From the NCBI RefSeq assembly GCF_000011105.1, contig NC_000961.1, forward strand, positions 916,662 to 980,661: 64,000 bases of DNA, in the 5' to 3' direction. The position numbers and the translations under genes are program-made. Position 1 is the first letter of the stretch; every line of letters starts with the position of its first letter. The stretch comes from Pyrococcus horikoshii OT3 (GTDB taxonomy: Archaea > Methanobacteriota_B > Thermococci > Thermococcales > Thermococcaceae). The notes under the pieces were generated by a model. It searched no databases, had not been told where the DNA came from, and worked only from the letters and a program-made list of their open reading frames with translations. Of the stretch, positions 29,681 to 38,657 are shown piece after piece.

Positions 29681-30931
29681 TCACTTCTTCGGGAACTTCT
29701 CGTCTAGGGTCTTTAAAACCTCGTCAAGCCTATCGGGTTGCACCCAAAGTAGCTTAAGCTGATCCCAGAAGACCTTCTGCCACTCCCCTCCAACGCTGTC
29801 ATCCAGATCTGGAGCTGATTCAACGTTCGCAACGATCTTTGCAACATCCCTCATCGGGGCCCAGTAATCGTCTATCGAAACCTTCTTCCAGGTAGCTAGC
29901 TTTCCTGACTTCGTTCCAACGTGGATCCTTTGTCCCTCCGTCGCAAGGAACTTAGCAAGTTCTAGGGCTTCCTTAGGATGACTAGTGTACTTTGGAACCA
30001 TTAAATAGTCCGGGGCTATAACCATGGCTTTTACCCCAGGAAGTGGAATTAGGCCGAGGTCGTTCGGATCATCGACCATTCCTGTTATCCAAGTTCCCAT
30101 GAAGTAGAGTGCGTATTCTCCTTTCCACCATAGATCAACAGCGGATGTCCACTCTATGGGATCACTAAAGTATCCAGCTTTTAGCAAAGGAACGAGTTTC
30201 TCCTCGAAGATTTTTCTAACCTGAGGATCTTCCCACTTAACTTCTCCTTTTATTAGCTTGAGCTGGAGATCCTTCCCTCCAAAGGTTAGTATGAAGTGTT
30301 CCGTTACATCTGATAGGGGCCATCCCACGCTATCTCCGCTGACTATTGGAGCTTTAATCCCTGGTATCTTCTTTATCTCCTCGAGCAATGCAACGAAATC
30401 ATCCCAGGTCTTTGGTGGCTTTAGATTGTGCTTCTCAAAGAAGGACTTCCTGTACCAGAAACCTGGTTTTGCTGCGGCCGTAAATGGGGCCCCATAGATC
30501 TTCCCATCCACCGTTACACTATCTAAAATCCCAGGAACGTATTCTTCAGGGTTAATAATGTTGTTAAGCTCCATTAGGTGTCCTTTCTTACCCATCTCTG
30601 CGATGAACCATCCCCACATGAATATAACATCAGCTGGAGTATCATGGGATTCGAATTGGAGGGGGAGAATCGTGGATAGGTCTTCTGCTCTATACGTTTT
30701 GTACTCGATCTTTATATTAGGATGTTGCTTTTCAAAGGCCTTTAGAACCTCCATGAATGCATCAAGTTCAGCCCCCGACCAAGGCCCGATTACCTTGAGC
30801 GTTATTACCTCCTGGGTCTTGGTCTTAGTAACCGTTGGTGTCTCTGTTGTTGTGGTTCCCCCTATACACCCACTCGCAACTGTGGCTATTATCAACGCTC
30901 CAACTAAAAGGAGGGCGGGAATCTTGTTCAT
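29681..30931 (-). CDS. malE: Trehalose/maltose-binding lipoprotein MalE
   Basis: The 416-residue protein starts with a signal peptide and a lipobox (IATVASGC), so it is anchored to the membrane by a lipid. A Thr-rich linker and a solute-binding fold follow (LKVIGPWSGAELDAFMEVL begins it). A GTG at 30943 is rejected, because it is part of the GAGGTG ribosome site for the ATG at 30931. It heads the operon malE-malF-malG-treT-trmB. Confidence 0.93.
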   Translation of the reverse strand: MNKIPALLLVGALIIATVASGCIGGTTTTETPTVTKTKTQEVITLKVIGPWSGAELDAFMEVLKAFEKQHPNIKIEYKTYRAEDLSTILPLQFESHDTPADVIFMWGWFIAEMGKKGHLMELNNIINPEEYVPGILDSVTVDGKIYGAPFTAAAKPGFWYRKSFFEKHNLKPPKTWDDFVALLEEIKKIPGIKAPIVSGDSVGWPLSDVTEHFILTFGGKDLQLKLIKGEVKWEDPQVRKIFEEKLVPLLKAGYFSDPIEWTSAVDLWWKGEYALYFMGTWITGMVDDPNDLGLIPLPGVKAMVIAPDYLMVPKYTSHPKEALELAKFLATEGQRIHVGTKSGKLATWKKVSIDDYWAPMRDVAKIVANVESAPDLDDSVGGEWQKVFWDQLKLLWVQPDRLDEVLKTLDEKFPKK

Positions 30932-30939
30932 TGCATATC

Positions 30940-30985
30940 GCACCTCAATTAACTATGTATGTACTAAAAGTATATATATTTTTAG
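30940..30985 (-). promoter_or_regulatory. malE promoter with TrmB (TM) operator
   Basis: On the minus strand AAATATATATA (TATA box, about 30973-30983) is followed directly by a palindrome TACTAAAAGTA at 30962-30972. That is an exact match to the TACT-N3-AGTA form I recall for the TrmB operator of Thermococcales trehalose/maltose operons. The site lies between the TATA box and the expected transcript start near 30,950, so binding would block initiation. Confidence 0.85.
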
Positions 30986-31087
30986 ATTTCATATGTCAAC
31001 AAAAATTGGAAATTTTTCGCTTCATTTAGCATTTAACAAGCTTATACATACTTATCTTGTAACGAGTTGATGATGCCCTCTTGTGTA

Positions 31088-31098
31088 TACTTTAAGTA
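31088..31098. promoter_or_regulatory. Second TrmB-type operator, upstream of the acetamidase gene
   Basis: TACTTTAAGTA is a second exact TACT-N3-AGTA palindrome, inside a longer inverted repeat (GTATAC...GTATAC-like flanks). It ends about 19 bases upstream of the TATA box of the rightward acetamidase gene and far from the malE start. Upstream-of-TATA placement suggests activation or control of the divergent gene, which is an inference. Confidence 0.65.
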
Positions 31099-31116
31099 TA
31101 TACACATTCGGGAGCG

Positions 31117-31155
31117 TTTATATACTCTAATCCACTAATAAGATCTTTGAGGTGG
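31117..31155 (+). promoter_or_regulatory. Promoter and ribosome site of the acetamidase gene
   Basis: TTTATATAC at 31117-31125 is a strong TATA box, and GAGGTGG at 31149-31155 lies just before the ATG at 31160. Their presence shows that the true start of the gene is 31160, upstream of the frameshift. Confidence 0.7.
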
Positions 31156-31159
31156 CCTT

Positions 31160-32460
31160 ATGACAGCTGAAGAGGAAATATACAATGATGTACAAATGAA
31201 TGGGATTATAGGACCTCACACTAAGATGCTTGGGCCGGTTGCAGATGGGGAAGGATAACATTTCTAACAGCTCCTGGGTGCTGGGGTCCAATGATAACAC
31301 CAACTATTAGAGGAGGACATGAGGTCAACTATCTCGTAGCGGTGGAAGGGGCAAAAGTTGGTGACGCCATAGCGATTAGGGTAGAGAGGATTAGAGTGCT
31401 TTCAAAGGCCGCATCATCGGGCGTCGACTCCCCCAGAGAAGGGAGCTTTGTTGGTGACCCTTACGTTGCGAAGAAGTGTCCAGTTTGTAATGAACCATGG
31501 CCCGAGTTTGAAGTGGTAGGAATTGGAGAAGACGCTATAAGGTGCAAAAAGTGTGGAGCCCCTGTGTCACCATTTAGGATGATAAATGGGTATACCATGG
31601 TTTTTGACCATGAAGGTGGCGTTGGAGTCACTGTTGACAAGAAGACGGCCGAAATGATAGCGAAAAATGCCTGGGAATGGCATGCACTACCTAAAAATTC
31701 AAAACAAGTCCCCATATTAATCTTCGCAAAAGCAGATATCGTTGGAGTTCCATCTAGAATTAGACCATTCTTAGGCCAGTTGGGAACAATACCTGCAGTT
31801 GATATCCCTGACTCGCACAATGCTGGAGATTTCGGATACTTCCTAATCAACGCTCCCCACCCCTATGCGATTTCCAAAGAGGATTATGAAACCAAGTTAA
31901 CCGATGGTCACTTGGACGTTGACTCCGTAAGGGAAGGAGCTATAGTCATAGCGCCAGTTAAAGTAGAAGGGGGAGGAGTTTACGCTGGAGATGCTCACGC
32001 AATGGAAGGAGATGGGGAAGTCGCTGGCCATACAACGGATGTAACGGCCGAGACAACTGTTACAGTTGAGGTTATAAAGGGCTTAAACCTAGAAGGGCCT
32101 ATTCTTTTACCTCCAGAGGAAGATCTACCACCCCTGGCCAAACCCTGGAGGAAAGATGAATGGGAAAAGGTTGAGAGGTTAGCAAAGAAGTTTGGAATTG
32201 AAGTTGAGCCTGTTGCTCCACTCCAAATAATTGGTTCTGGACCAACGATTAACGATGCTGCACTCAACGGGTTTAAGAGAGCGGCAAAGCTCTTTGGAAT
32301 GAGCGTTGAGGAGGTTAAGAATAGGGTCACCATTACCGGAGCTGTAGAGATTGGAAGATTGCCCGGAATAGTCCAAGTTTCCATGCAAGTTCCACTAAGG
32401 ATCCTTGAGAAGCTTGGGATATACGAGCTAGTAGTTAAGCACTATAACCTTCCATTTTAG
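31160..32460 (+). pseudogene. Acetamidase/formamidase-family gene with one-base frameshift near its start
   Basis: From ATG 31160 the frame reads MTAEEEIYNDVQMNGI and on to GPVADGEG, then hits TAA at 31256. The family sequence continues in another frame with GRITFLTAPGCWGPM and runs intact to TAG at 32460. One extra G in the GATGGGGAAGG run (31244-31254) would restore a 433-residue protein. Family marks are PDSHNAGDFGYFL, GDAHAMEGDGEVAGHTTD and a C-terminal EIGRLPGIVQVSMQVP. A CPVC...CKKC zinc-ribbon pair is inserted near the N-terminus. The enzymes hydrolyse short amides. A sequence error, true mutation or internal start at 31291 are all possible. Confidence 0.75.
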
Positions 32461-32474
32461 ATTAAGTGAAAAAA

Positions 32475-33638
32475 TCAAAGGGAGAGGTAGTGATAAGTCA
32501 GAAGAGAATGGATCGCTGCTCCCATCCACAAGATGTCCTCATCCACATTAAACTTTGGATGGTGGTGTGGGTAAATTATTCCCTTTTCTTCGTTTCTTAT
32601 TCCCAGGAATATGAACAGTCCTGGGGCTTTGGTTGTATAAAAGGCAAAATCTTCAGCTCCCATCGTTGGTTTAGGCTCCCTAATTTCGCCCAGAACCTTT
32701 AGCACATCCCTCGCAAAATTCGCCAGCTTTTCATTATTTATAGTTGGGGGTATATGCTCTATCGTTAGTTCAAACTTCCCCTCGCACCTCATCCCATTGG
32801 CAAAGTTTTCAGTAATCTCCTTCATTCTCCTTACTATATAATCCCTAACTTCCTCATCGAATGTCCTTATGGTTCCAAGTATCTCCGCGGATTCTGGAAT
32901 TACATTAAATGTCGTTCCAGCTTTTATCGAGGTAACGCTAAGAACCGCTGGTTGTAGTGGATCTACTTCCCTCGATATTATCTTCTGATAGGCATTCACT
33001 AAATCTACAGCTAAAGCTATTGGGTCTATCGAGAGGTGCGGTGCTGCTCCGTGACCTCCCTTCCCCTTTATCAAAACCCTAAATGCATCTGCAGACGCTA
33101 GTAGTGGCCCGCTCTTGATTCCTATGATTCCCGAAGGTAGCTCGGCCCATACGTGGATCCCAAAGATAGCATCTACATCATCCAAGTGCCCTTCTTCAAC
33201 TATCTTCTTTGCTCCAAGTCCTCCTTCCTCAGCAGGTTGGAATATTAATTTAACGGTTCCCTGCAACTCATCTTTCATCTCCGCTAATATCTTTGCTGCT
33301 CCTAGTAGCATTGCTGTGTGGGCGTCGTGACCACAAGCATGCATCTTCCCAGGAACCCTAGACTTATAAGGAACATCATTCTCCTCCTGAATAGGCAAAG
33401 CATCCATATCAGCCCTTAAAGCCACGGTTTTTCCGTCTTCTTTTCCTTTAAGGATACCTATAACCCCTGTTTTTGCAGTTCTGACAACTTCATATCCGAG
33501 CTTTTTTAATTCTTCCTCCACTATTTTAGAAGTCCTCTCTTCCTCATACTTCAGCTCTGGGTACATGTGGAAATCTCTCCTCTTCTCAACTATATACCCC
33601 TGCAACTCTTTTGCTCTTTTAATTATAAACTCATCCAT
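32475..33638 (-). CDS. M20-family amidohydrolase/carboxypeptidase
   Basis: This 387-residue zinc enzyme has a DAHTAM-containing metal motif (HACGHDAHTAMLLGA), an acidic PAEEGGLGAKK loop, a later GGHGAAPHLS segment and the final MGAEDFAFY. These are the marks of the M20D aminoacylase/carboxypeptidase group that removes N-acyl or N-terminal groups from amino acids. It follows the symporter by 13 bases on the same strand, which suggests that it acts on the imported compound. Confidence 0.93.
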   Translation of the reverse strand: MDEFIIKRAKELQGYIVEKRRDFHMYPELKYEEERTSKIVEEELKKLGYEVVRTAKTGVIGILKGKEDGKTVALRADMDALPIQEENDVPYKSRVPGKMHACGHDAHTAMLLGAAKILAEMKDELQGTVKLIFQPAEEGGLGAKKIVEEGHLDDVDAIFGIHVWAELPSGIIGIKSGPLLASADAFRVLIKGKGGHGAAPHLSIDPIALAVDLVNAYQKIISREVDPLQPAVLSVTSIKAGTTFNVIPESAEILGTIRTFDEEVRDYIVRRMKEITENFANGMRCEGKFELTIEHIPPTINNEKLANFARDVLKVLGEIREPKPTMGAEDFAFYTTKAPGLFIFLGIRNEEKGIIYPHHHPKFNVDEDILWMGAAIHSLLTYHYLSL

Positions 33639-33651
33639 TTTCCATCGCCCC

Positions 33652-35091
33652 CTACACGGAGACTGCTTCTTTAAACCTAGTGAAGAGCTCCTCCTCGGGC
33701 TTCGTTAAGTATGCTACTATCAAAGTTACTATTATGTTAACGAGTAGGCCCCACAAACCAAAGTGAATTCCGAGAGGGTTCTTCTTTAGAACGAGCCTTA
33801 GATATGCCACCGTAATTAGACCCGCTATTATCCCAGTTCCAGTGGCGTACTTGTTCATCCTCTTCCAGAACAATCCAAAGACCGCTCCTGGAAACATTTG
33901 TGTCATCCCTGCGTATGCCAGGAGAAGCAGGGAAACAAGCCTTCCTGGGCTGTAGAGTGCAAGTCCCATCGCAAGGAGTCCTAATAGTATTACAGAAATC
34001 CTGCTAACTAGGACTAGTTCCTTGTCACTTGCAGTTGGCTTTGCTATTGCATATAAGTTCTTTGAGAGCAGACCTGCAAGTGAGAGGAGGATTGCACTTG
34101 CAGTTGAAGCGGCCGCAGCAAATCCTGCTGCGCCAACTACTCCCAAAACCCAGGAGGGATAAGTTATCTCCACGGCTTTAAGTACGGCTTCGTCTGGAGC
34201 ACTTAGCTTTATTCCTAAGGCCGCAACCGTGAATCCAGCCAGTATAACGGGAATCATAAATATCGAATATAAGGGGAGTAGTACATAATTCCTCTTTAGG
34301 GTCTTTAGATCCCTTGCACCGTATATCGATGGATAAAGTTGCGGATACATGAAGAAGCCCAAACCGCTGAGGATTAGGGTTGAAACGTACCAGCTTATCC
34401 CGAGTGGCGGATGCAAGATTAGGTGATCTGGCTTTGTCTGGGCAAGGGTTTTAAATAATTCTCCAATTCCACCGAACTGCTTAAAGGGAATTGTAAAGAG
34501 GACTACCCAAGCCACTATGAACATCAACGTGGCCTGAAGTAAATTAGTCCAGGAAATTCCTCTTAATCCACTGGTGTAAACGTATATCATCATTATAATC
34601 ATTCCAATGACTATCCCGGCCTTGGGGGTAATACTCCCAAGGGAACCAACGTGAACTATGTAACCAAGTCCCTGAAGTTGAAGTTGCAGATATGGGATGT
34701 TAAAGATTATCCCTATCAGCGCCACTAAAACTGCTAAGGCCTTGCTATTGTACCTGACCTGGAAATAGTCTGCCTGAGTAACGCATCCAAAGGCCTTTCC
34801 CGCTTTCCAAACGTACCTAGCGTAGAAGTAACCGAATGAGTATGCTAGGGCCCCATATCCGATGGCATACATTATAGGCATTCCATAGGAATATGCCCAT
34901 CCTCCAGTCCCGAGGAAGGCGTATGCGCTGTAAATTTCTCCTGCCATTAGGACGTAAAGGAATATTAGACCAAGGGTTCTCCCCGATACCAAGTATCCTT
35001 CGAGCGTGAATTTCCTCTTTATCCCAGCCATAACACCTACGATCAAGCTGAGGAAAACCCAACCCAGAACGATTATTAAGGCACTACTCAA
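33652..35091 (-). CDS. Sodium/solute symporter (SSS family)
   Basis: The 479-residue membrane protein has about 13 hydrophobic segments, with SSS features such as YSAYAFLGTGGWAYSYG and AAGFAAAASTASAILLSLAGLLSKN. The longer open frame to 35127 is rejected, because GGAGGTG precedes the TTG at 35091 and the overlap with the upstream gene then falls to 8 bases. The substrate is unknown; proline, pantothenate and carboxylates are all transported by this family. The M20 neighbour points to a peptide or acylated amino acid. Confidence 0.9.
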   Translation of the reverse strand: MSSALIIVLGWVFLSLIVGVMAGIKRKFTLEGYLVSGRTLGLIFLYVLMAGEIYSAYAFLGTGGWAYSYGMPIMYAIGYGALAYSFGYFYARYVWKAGKAFGCVTQADYFQVRYNSKALAVLVALIGIIFNIPYLQLQLQGLGYIVHVGSLGSITPKAGIVIGMIIMMIYVYTSGLRGISWTNLLQATLMFIVAWVVLFTIPFKQFGGIGELFKTLAQTKPDHLILHPPLGISWYVSTLILSGLGFFMYPQLYPSIYGARDLKTLKRNYVLLPLYSIFMIPVILAGFTVAALGIKLSAPDEAVLKAVEITYPSWVLGVVGAAGFAAAASTASAILLSLAGLLSKNLYAIAKPTASDKELVLVSRISVILLGLLAMGLALYSPGRLVSLLLLAYAGMTQMFPGAVFGLFWKRMNKYATGTGIIAGLITVAYLRLVLKKNPLGIHFGLWGLLVNIIVTLIVAYLTKPEEELFTRFKEAVSV

Positions 35092-35308
35092 GGAGCCCAC
35101 CTCCAAGTTCCAGCTTATATGCTCCATAGAGGCAAAGGGAAGTGAAGATTAGCCAGATAGTATTCCAGAACATTAAAGGAGGCATTCCGAGGATTAGTGG
35201 GCCTGGCTTGTTTAGAAATGGTGATACTATAACGTAGGCTATCCAGGGTATAATTCCTAGTAGCATAGCCATTGAATATACTTTACTTTTCTCCATAAAG
35301 TTCGACAC
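35084..35308 (-). CDS. Small membrane protein, DUF3311-like, paired with the symporter
   Basis: The 74-residue protein has two hydrophobic segments and an LGMPPLMFWNTIWLIFTS stretch that matches the DUF3311 family. These small proteins are commonly encoded just before SSS symporters. The stop overlaps the symporter start by 8 bases. It is likely an accessory subunit. Confidence 0.8.
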   Translation of the reverse strand: MSNFMEKSKVYSMAMLLGIIPWIAYVIVSPFLNKPGPLILGMPPLMFWNTIWLIFTSLCLYGAYKLELGGGLLE

Positions 35309-35456
35309 CTCCCTTGAAAATTTTCAAAAAGAAAGTTGGTATTTAACGATTTTATTCCTTTTGTTTAGAAATTTTTCTTACATTATGGTTAAAGTTTAGC
35401 AAGTACATCATGGGAAATAAAGGTGAAGGAGTAGAAGTTAGTATTACTATAACGAA

Positions 35457-35969
35457 TTAAAATTTAAGTTTCAAGGACTTGTACCAAGCCTTTGGACTCC
35501 CTATAGCGGTAAAGACCTCGTATTTCTCCACAATGGTCTTACTCCTTAGAAACCTATCTATGTGATATTTCAAGCTTTCTAAGTTGGATTCAAAGAATCT
35601 TAGCATCAAATCATATCCATTTCCTATATATTCAGTAACCTCGTATATCCTGGGATTCTCAACTGCTTCATTCACGAACTTTCTGATCTCCTCGGGTGTG
35701 GCATCCTTCGAAAATTTGACTAGAACATCTGCATAAGCCACGTCAGCAGCTCTTAGAAGGAGCAATCCTATCACCTGTAAGATACCTTCCCTTTGAAGCT
35801 TTAAGCGATGACGCCTGACGGTTGTTACCGAAACTCCCAGCCTTTCGGCAATCCTGCTATCGCTTATCCTGCCGTCTTCCCTAAGCATTTTATATATCAT
35901 TATGTCCAGATCGTCTAATTTTCCCTTAAACACCTTCTTAAGAACCGCGGTCTCTGGATCATCATTCAT
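35457..35969 (-). CDS. Lrp/AsnC-family regulator of the DUF917 cluster
   Basis: The 170-residue protein has a winged helix (LDDLDIMIYKMLREDGRISD starts it) and a RAM-like ligand-binding half. A longer open frame to 36038 is rejected, because GGGTGAGAG lies before the ATG at 35969. It follows the M29-like gene by 4 bases and appears to be the last gene of the cluster, where it could sense the substrate or product. Confidence 0.85.
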   Translation of the reverse strand: MNDDPETAVLKKVFKGKLDDLDIMIYKMLREDGRISDSRIAERLGVSVTTVRRHRLKLQREGILQVIGLLLLRAADVAYADVLVKFSKDATPEEIRKFVNEAVENPRIYEVTEYIGNGYDLMLRFFESNLESLKYHIDRFLRSKTIVEKYEVFTAIGSPKAWYKSLKLKF

Positions 35970-35973
35970 ACTC

Positions 35974-37026
35974 TCACCCTTTCTTAAGCTCTTTAGCAAG
36001 TTTTGCGAGCTCAGGAGGATATACGATATTCCCCTCATCCATTATTTGCACACCATCTATCCATACCGAAGAATTGAGGCATATCCCATCAGTATGAGAA
36101 GCCGCTGGAATTCCTCCAGGAATGTCTGGAACTAACCTTGGTCCTATGTTTCCAATTCCCCACTCTGTAGCTCCCCATACCCTTTCATCCTCAACTATAT
36201 TCCCAGTAAGCTTTGCTCCAGGATTGAAACCATATGAGATGTGAGCTAACTGATACATATTGGGATCGTTAAAGCCTTCAAGCCAACTGGAGAACTCCCT
36301 TGCTTCCCTCCCTCCTTCAATGTTAACTATTTTTCCCCTTTCAACCTCAAGTTTTATCGGTTCCCTTAAGAGCCCTATCGGGGGATAAACTGAACCGTCA
36401 AATACTATAACACCATTGATGCTCTCTAACTTAGGAGTCCAGCTTATCTGTCCTGGGAGCATTTCATAGGTTCCTTTAGGAACGTAACCGGAATGAACTA
36501 TCAATGGTCTCTCTGGATGATTTTCAAATTCAACATCAGTCCCTGCTGGTGTTGTAATCCTTACGTGTTTTCCCCTTTGAGTTATCTCAGCGATCATCTC
36601 TAAAAACTTGGAGAGCTTTTTCATGTCAACCTTACCTATCGTTCTTACCATCATATCGGGATTCATTCCCACTAAGCAAATGTACCGAATATTTTTGTTT
36701 TCCTTGATAACGGTATCAAAGACCGTAGAATAAAGCAACCATTGATAATTGAACTCTATCCAAACATCAACATTTTTTAATGCTCCTATTAGTGCTCTTT
36801 GAGGTAACATAGGGTCTGCGGCTTTTCCAACTCCTTCAGGGGTTGCTATCCACATGACGAGGGGTTTTGCTCCTACCTCAAACACAGCCCTCGCTGTGGC
36901 ATTAACGACTTCCTCGCTAGAAAGAGTATCAGCCGTTATGGCGACAACCTCATTAGACTGAACGTTTAGGATTTCACTCACCAACCTCTTGGCCGCATAA
37001 CCGAGTTCAAACTCATAGCTCCTCAT
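35974..37026 (-). CDS. M29-like metallopeptidase (NicX/AmpS superfamily), copy 2
   Basis: The 350-residue protein resembles the M29 aminopeptidase T group. It has an early EVVAITADTLSSEEVV, a central RITTPAGTDVEFE, and a late GFNPGAKLTGNIVEDERVWG with ASHTDGICLN, the probable metal-ligand region. The same superfamily holds the 2,5-dihydroxypyridine ring-opening enzyme NicX. It lies 37 bases after the OPT-type transporter gene and before the Lrp gene. The substrate is not known. Confidence 0.8.
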   Translation of the reverse strand: MRSYEFELGYAAKRLVSEILNVQSNEVVAITADTLSSEEVVNATARAVFEVGAKPLVMWIATPEGVGKAADPMLPQRALIGALKNVDVWIEFNYQWLLYSTVFDTVIKENKNIRYICLVGMNPDMMVRTIGKVDMKKLSKFLEMIAEITQRGKHVRITTPAGTDVEFENHPERPLIVHSGYVPKGTYEMLPGQISWTPKLESINGVIVFDGSVYPPIGLLREPIKLEVERGKIVNIEGGREAREFSSWLEGFNDPNMYQLAHISYGFNPGAKLTGNIVEDERVWGATEWGIGNIGPRLVPDIPGGIPAASHTDGICLNSSVWIDGVQIMDEGNIVYPPELAKLAKELKKG

Positions 37027-37063
37027 AATTCTTCACCTCCAAAAAAAGAGTAAGAGGAAGGGA

Positions 37064-38647
37064 TCACTTCTTACCCAACTTGAGGGTTGAAGTGAAGAAG
37101 CTAACCAACGTTGAACCTGCTATCAAACCTGCACCGAGGACATAGAGAATATTCTGACCTTCCTCCTTATACTTCTGCACTACGGCCCACCTTATAGCAA
37201 GGGCTACCAGTACAGTGATTCCCGCTATCGGGTAGTTTATGAGCAACCCTGTAGCGAACAATATTCCAAGTTGCCTGTCAGGGCCTCCTATAGCCTGCAC
37301 TATAGCTCCTGGGATCGCCCATAATAGGAGGTACTTAGCTATTTCAGGATTTGCCCCAGCTTTTATCGTCGCGACGTAGACTCTATCTACAGGTGGCACT
37401 AGATCTTGAGCAAGGTAAGTCTTGGCGAAAAGAGCTACCATGGTTGTTGCAACTATTAAACCTGTAATCTCAGCAAAGTACTGCTGTCTCCTCCCCTCCA
37501 TTTCAAATTTTATATCTTTTCCTTCTCCCCTAATTATCCACCCAGTCTTAAGGTCGTAACCCATATCAGCAAATGCCGGCCCTGTGGCCGCTGTGAATCC
37601 CACTAAAAGACCCAGGGCTGGAGCTGGAAATCTCATTAGGATCCCAAGGATGAGGAATATTAAGGCCGTTGCAAATGCCGGGAACCACCCAGCGTGCATT
37701 GCGGAGAGTCCAACGATTAGTTCAGAAACCAAGGCTGCTATCGCAGCGAAGAGGAACCACCAAATAAACATGCCAATGGACATTCCGGAATAAAGGCCAC
37801 CTAACAATGCTAAAATCAATGCCACGACAGTATAAAATGTAAATCCCTTTGTTAACGCTGACTTTATATCTTCTTCGCTTCTCGTAAATTCATAAGTAGC
37901 TTCCTCCTCTTTTAACGCTCTCCTCTTCTTTGATATTATTAGGATTATCTGAATCAAAGCCACCAAACCCGCTCCAATCATTATTCCATGGGGAACATAG
38001 TACTTGTTGACATCCGTTCCGAAGAGTTGCTTGGAGTACCCTCTAACTATCAAACCAATACCGAACATTGCTAGGGCCCACATATTTCCGATCCATGCAA
38101 CACCTGCTATATCTGCTGGTATTCCTAAATATCTAACTATACCTCCAGCTATCATTCCATAAAGTAAGAGAAGTGCTCTTTTTCCTTTTTTAGCGGCAGC
38201 TATTAAGGTTTCTGCGGTAGCAATTCCTGGAGGCCAGGGATTCTTTGCTGGGAATATTCTTGTATCGAAAAGCCAGTATATCATTGTCATATCGATTATC
38301 GCTGCTAAAGTAGCACCGATCCACATGGGAATTAAAAGATCTTGTCTACCTAAGAGCCAGGTAACACCAACAGGAAGAAAGATTGCATTTGCCGCACCAA
38401 ATGTAGCTCCTGAAATAGCCGTCTGAACTAAATTCTGCCTATTGAGATCTAGGAATGACTTTAATGCTTTCGCAGGTAATCTGGCAAGTAAGATAGCAAT
38501 TAATGCACCTATTATCGAGGTGTTCGTTGTAATTCCCAACCTTGTAATTAGCTCCAGACCGATAATGGAACCTAATATTGCCATTATCACGTTCAAAACA
38601 AATACACCAGGCTCAAAAGCTGAAGGATGTTTTCTTACTTTTTCCAT
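37064..38647 (-). CDS. OPT-family oligopeptide transporter-like protein
   Basis: The 527-residue membrane protein has about 12 or more hydrophobic segments and repeated Gly/Ala-rich helices, with the charged loops RGEGKDIKFEMEGRRQQY and EEEATYEFTRSEED. I place it in the OPT superfamily, which carries peptides or metal chelates with protons or sodium. It is shorter than eukaryotic OPTs. It is flanked by two M29-like enzymes on the same strand. Confidence 0.75.
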   Translation of the reverse strand: MEKVRKHPSAFEPGVFVLNVIMAILGSIIGLELITRLGITTNTSIIGALIAILLARLPAKALKSFLDLNRQNLVQTAISGATFGAANAIFLPVGVTWLLGRQDLLIPMWIGATLAAIIDMTMIYWLFDTRIFPAKNPWPPGIATAETLIAAAKKGKRALLLLYGMIAGGIVRYLGIPADIAGVAWIGNMWALAMFGIGLIVRGYSKQLFGTDVNKYYVPHGIMIGAGLVALIQIILIISKKRRALKEEEATYEFTRSEEDIKSALTKGFTFYTVVALILALLGGLYSGMSIGMFIWWFLFAAIAALVSELIVGLSAMHAGWFPAFATALIFLILGILMRFPAPALGLLVGFTAATGPAFADMGYDLKTGWIIRGEGKDIKFEMEGRRQQYFAEITGLIVATTMVALFAKTYLAQDLVPPVDRVYVATIKAGANPEIAKYLLLWAIPGAIVQAIGGPDRQLGILFATGLLINYPIAGITVLVALAIRWAVVQKYKEEGQNILYVLGAGLIAGSTLVSFFTSTLKLGKK

Positions 38648-38657
38648 CTAACCCACC

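Noticed and set aside
31060-31080. TGATGATG upstream of the acetamidase gene as a C/D-box RNA
   Set aside because: No CTGA box lies at a usable distance on either side.
31040-31080. A TATCAC-N5-GTGATA type glycolytic motif near the acetamidase promoter
   Set aside because: Only TATCTTGTAAC-like bases are present; both arms differ too much from the motif.
31291-32460. Rightward gene beside malE read first as fructose bisphosphatase
   Set aside because: The protein carries acetamidase/formamidase signatures (PDSHNAGDFG, GEVAGHTTD) instead.
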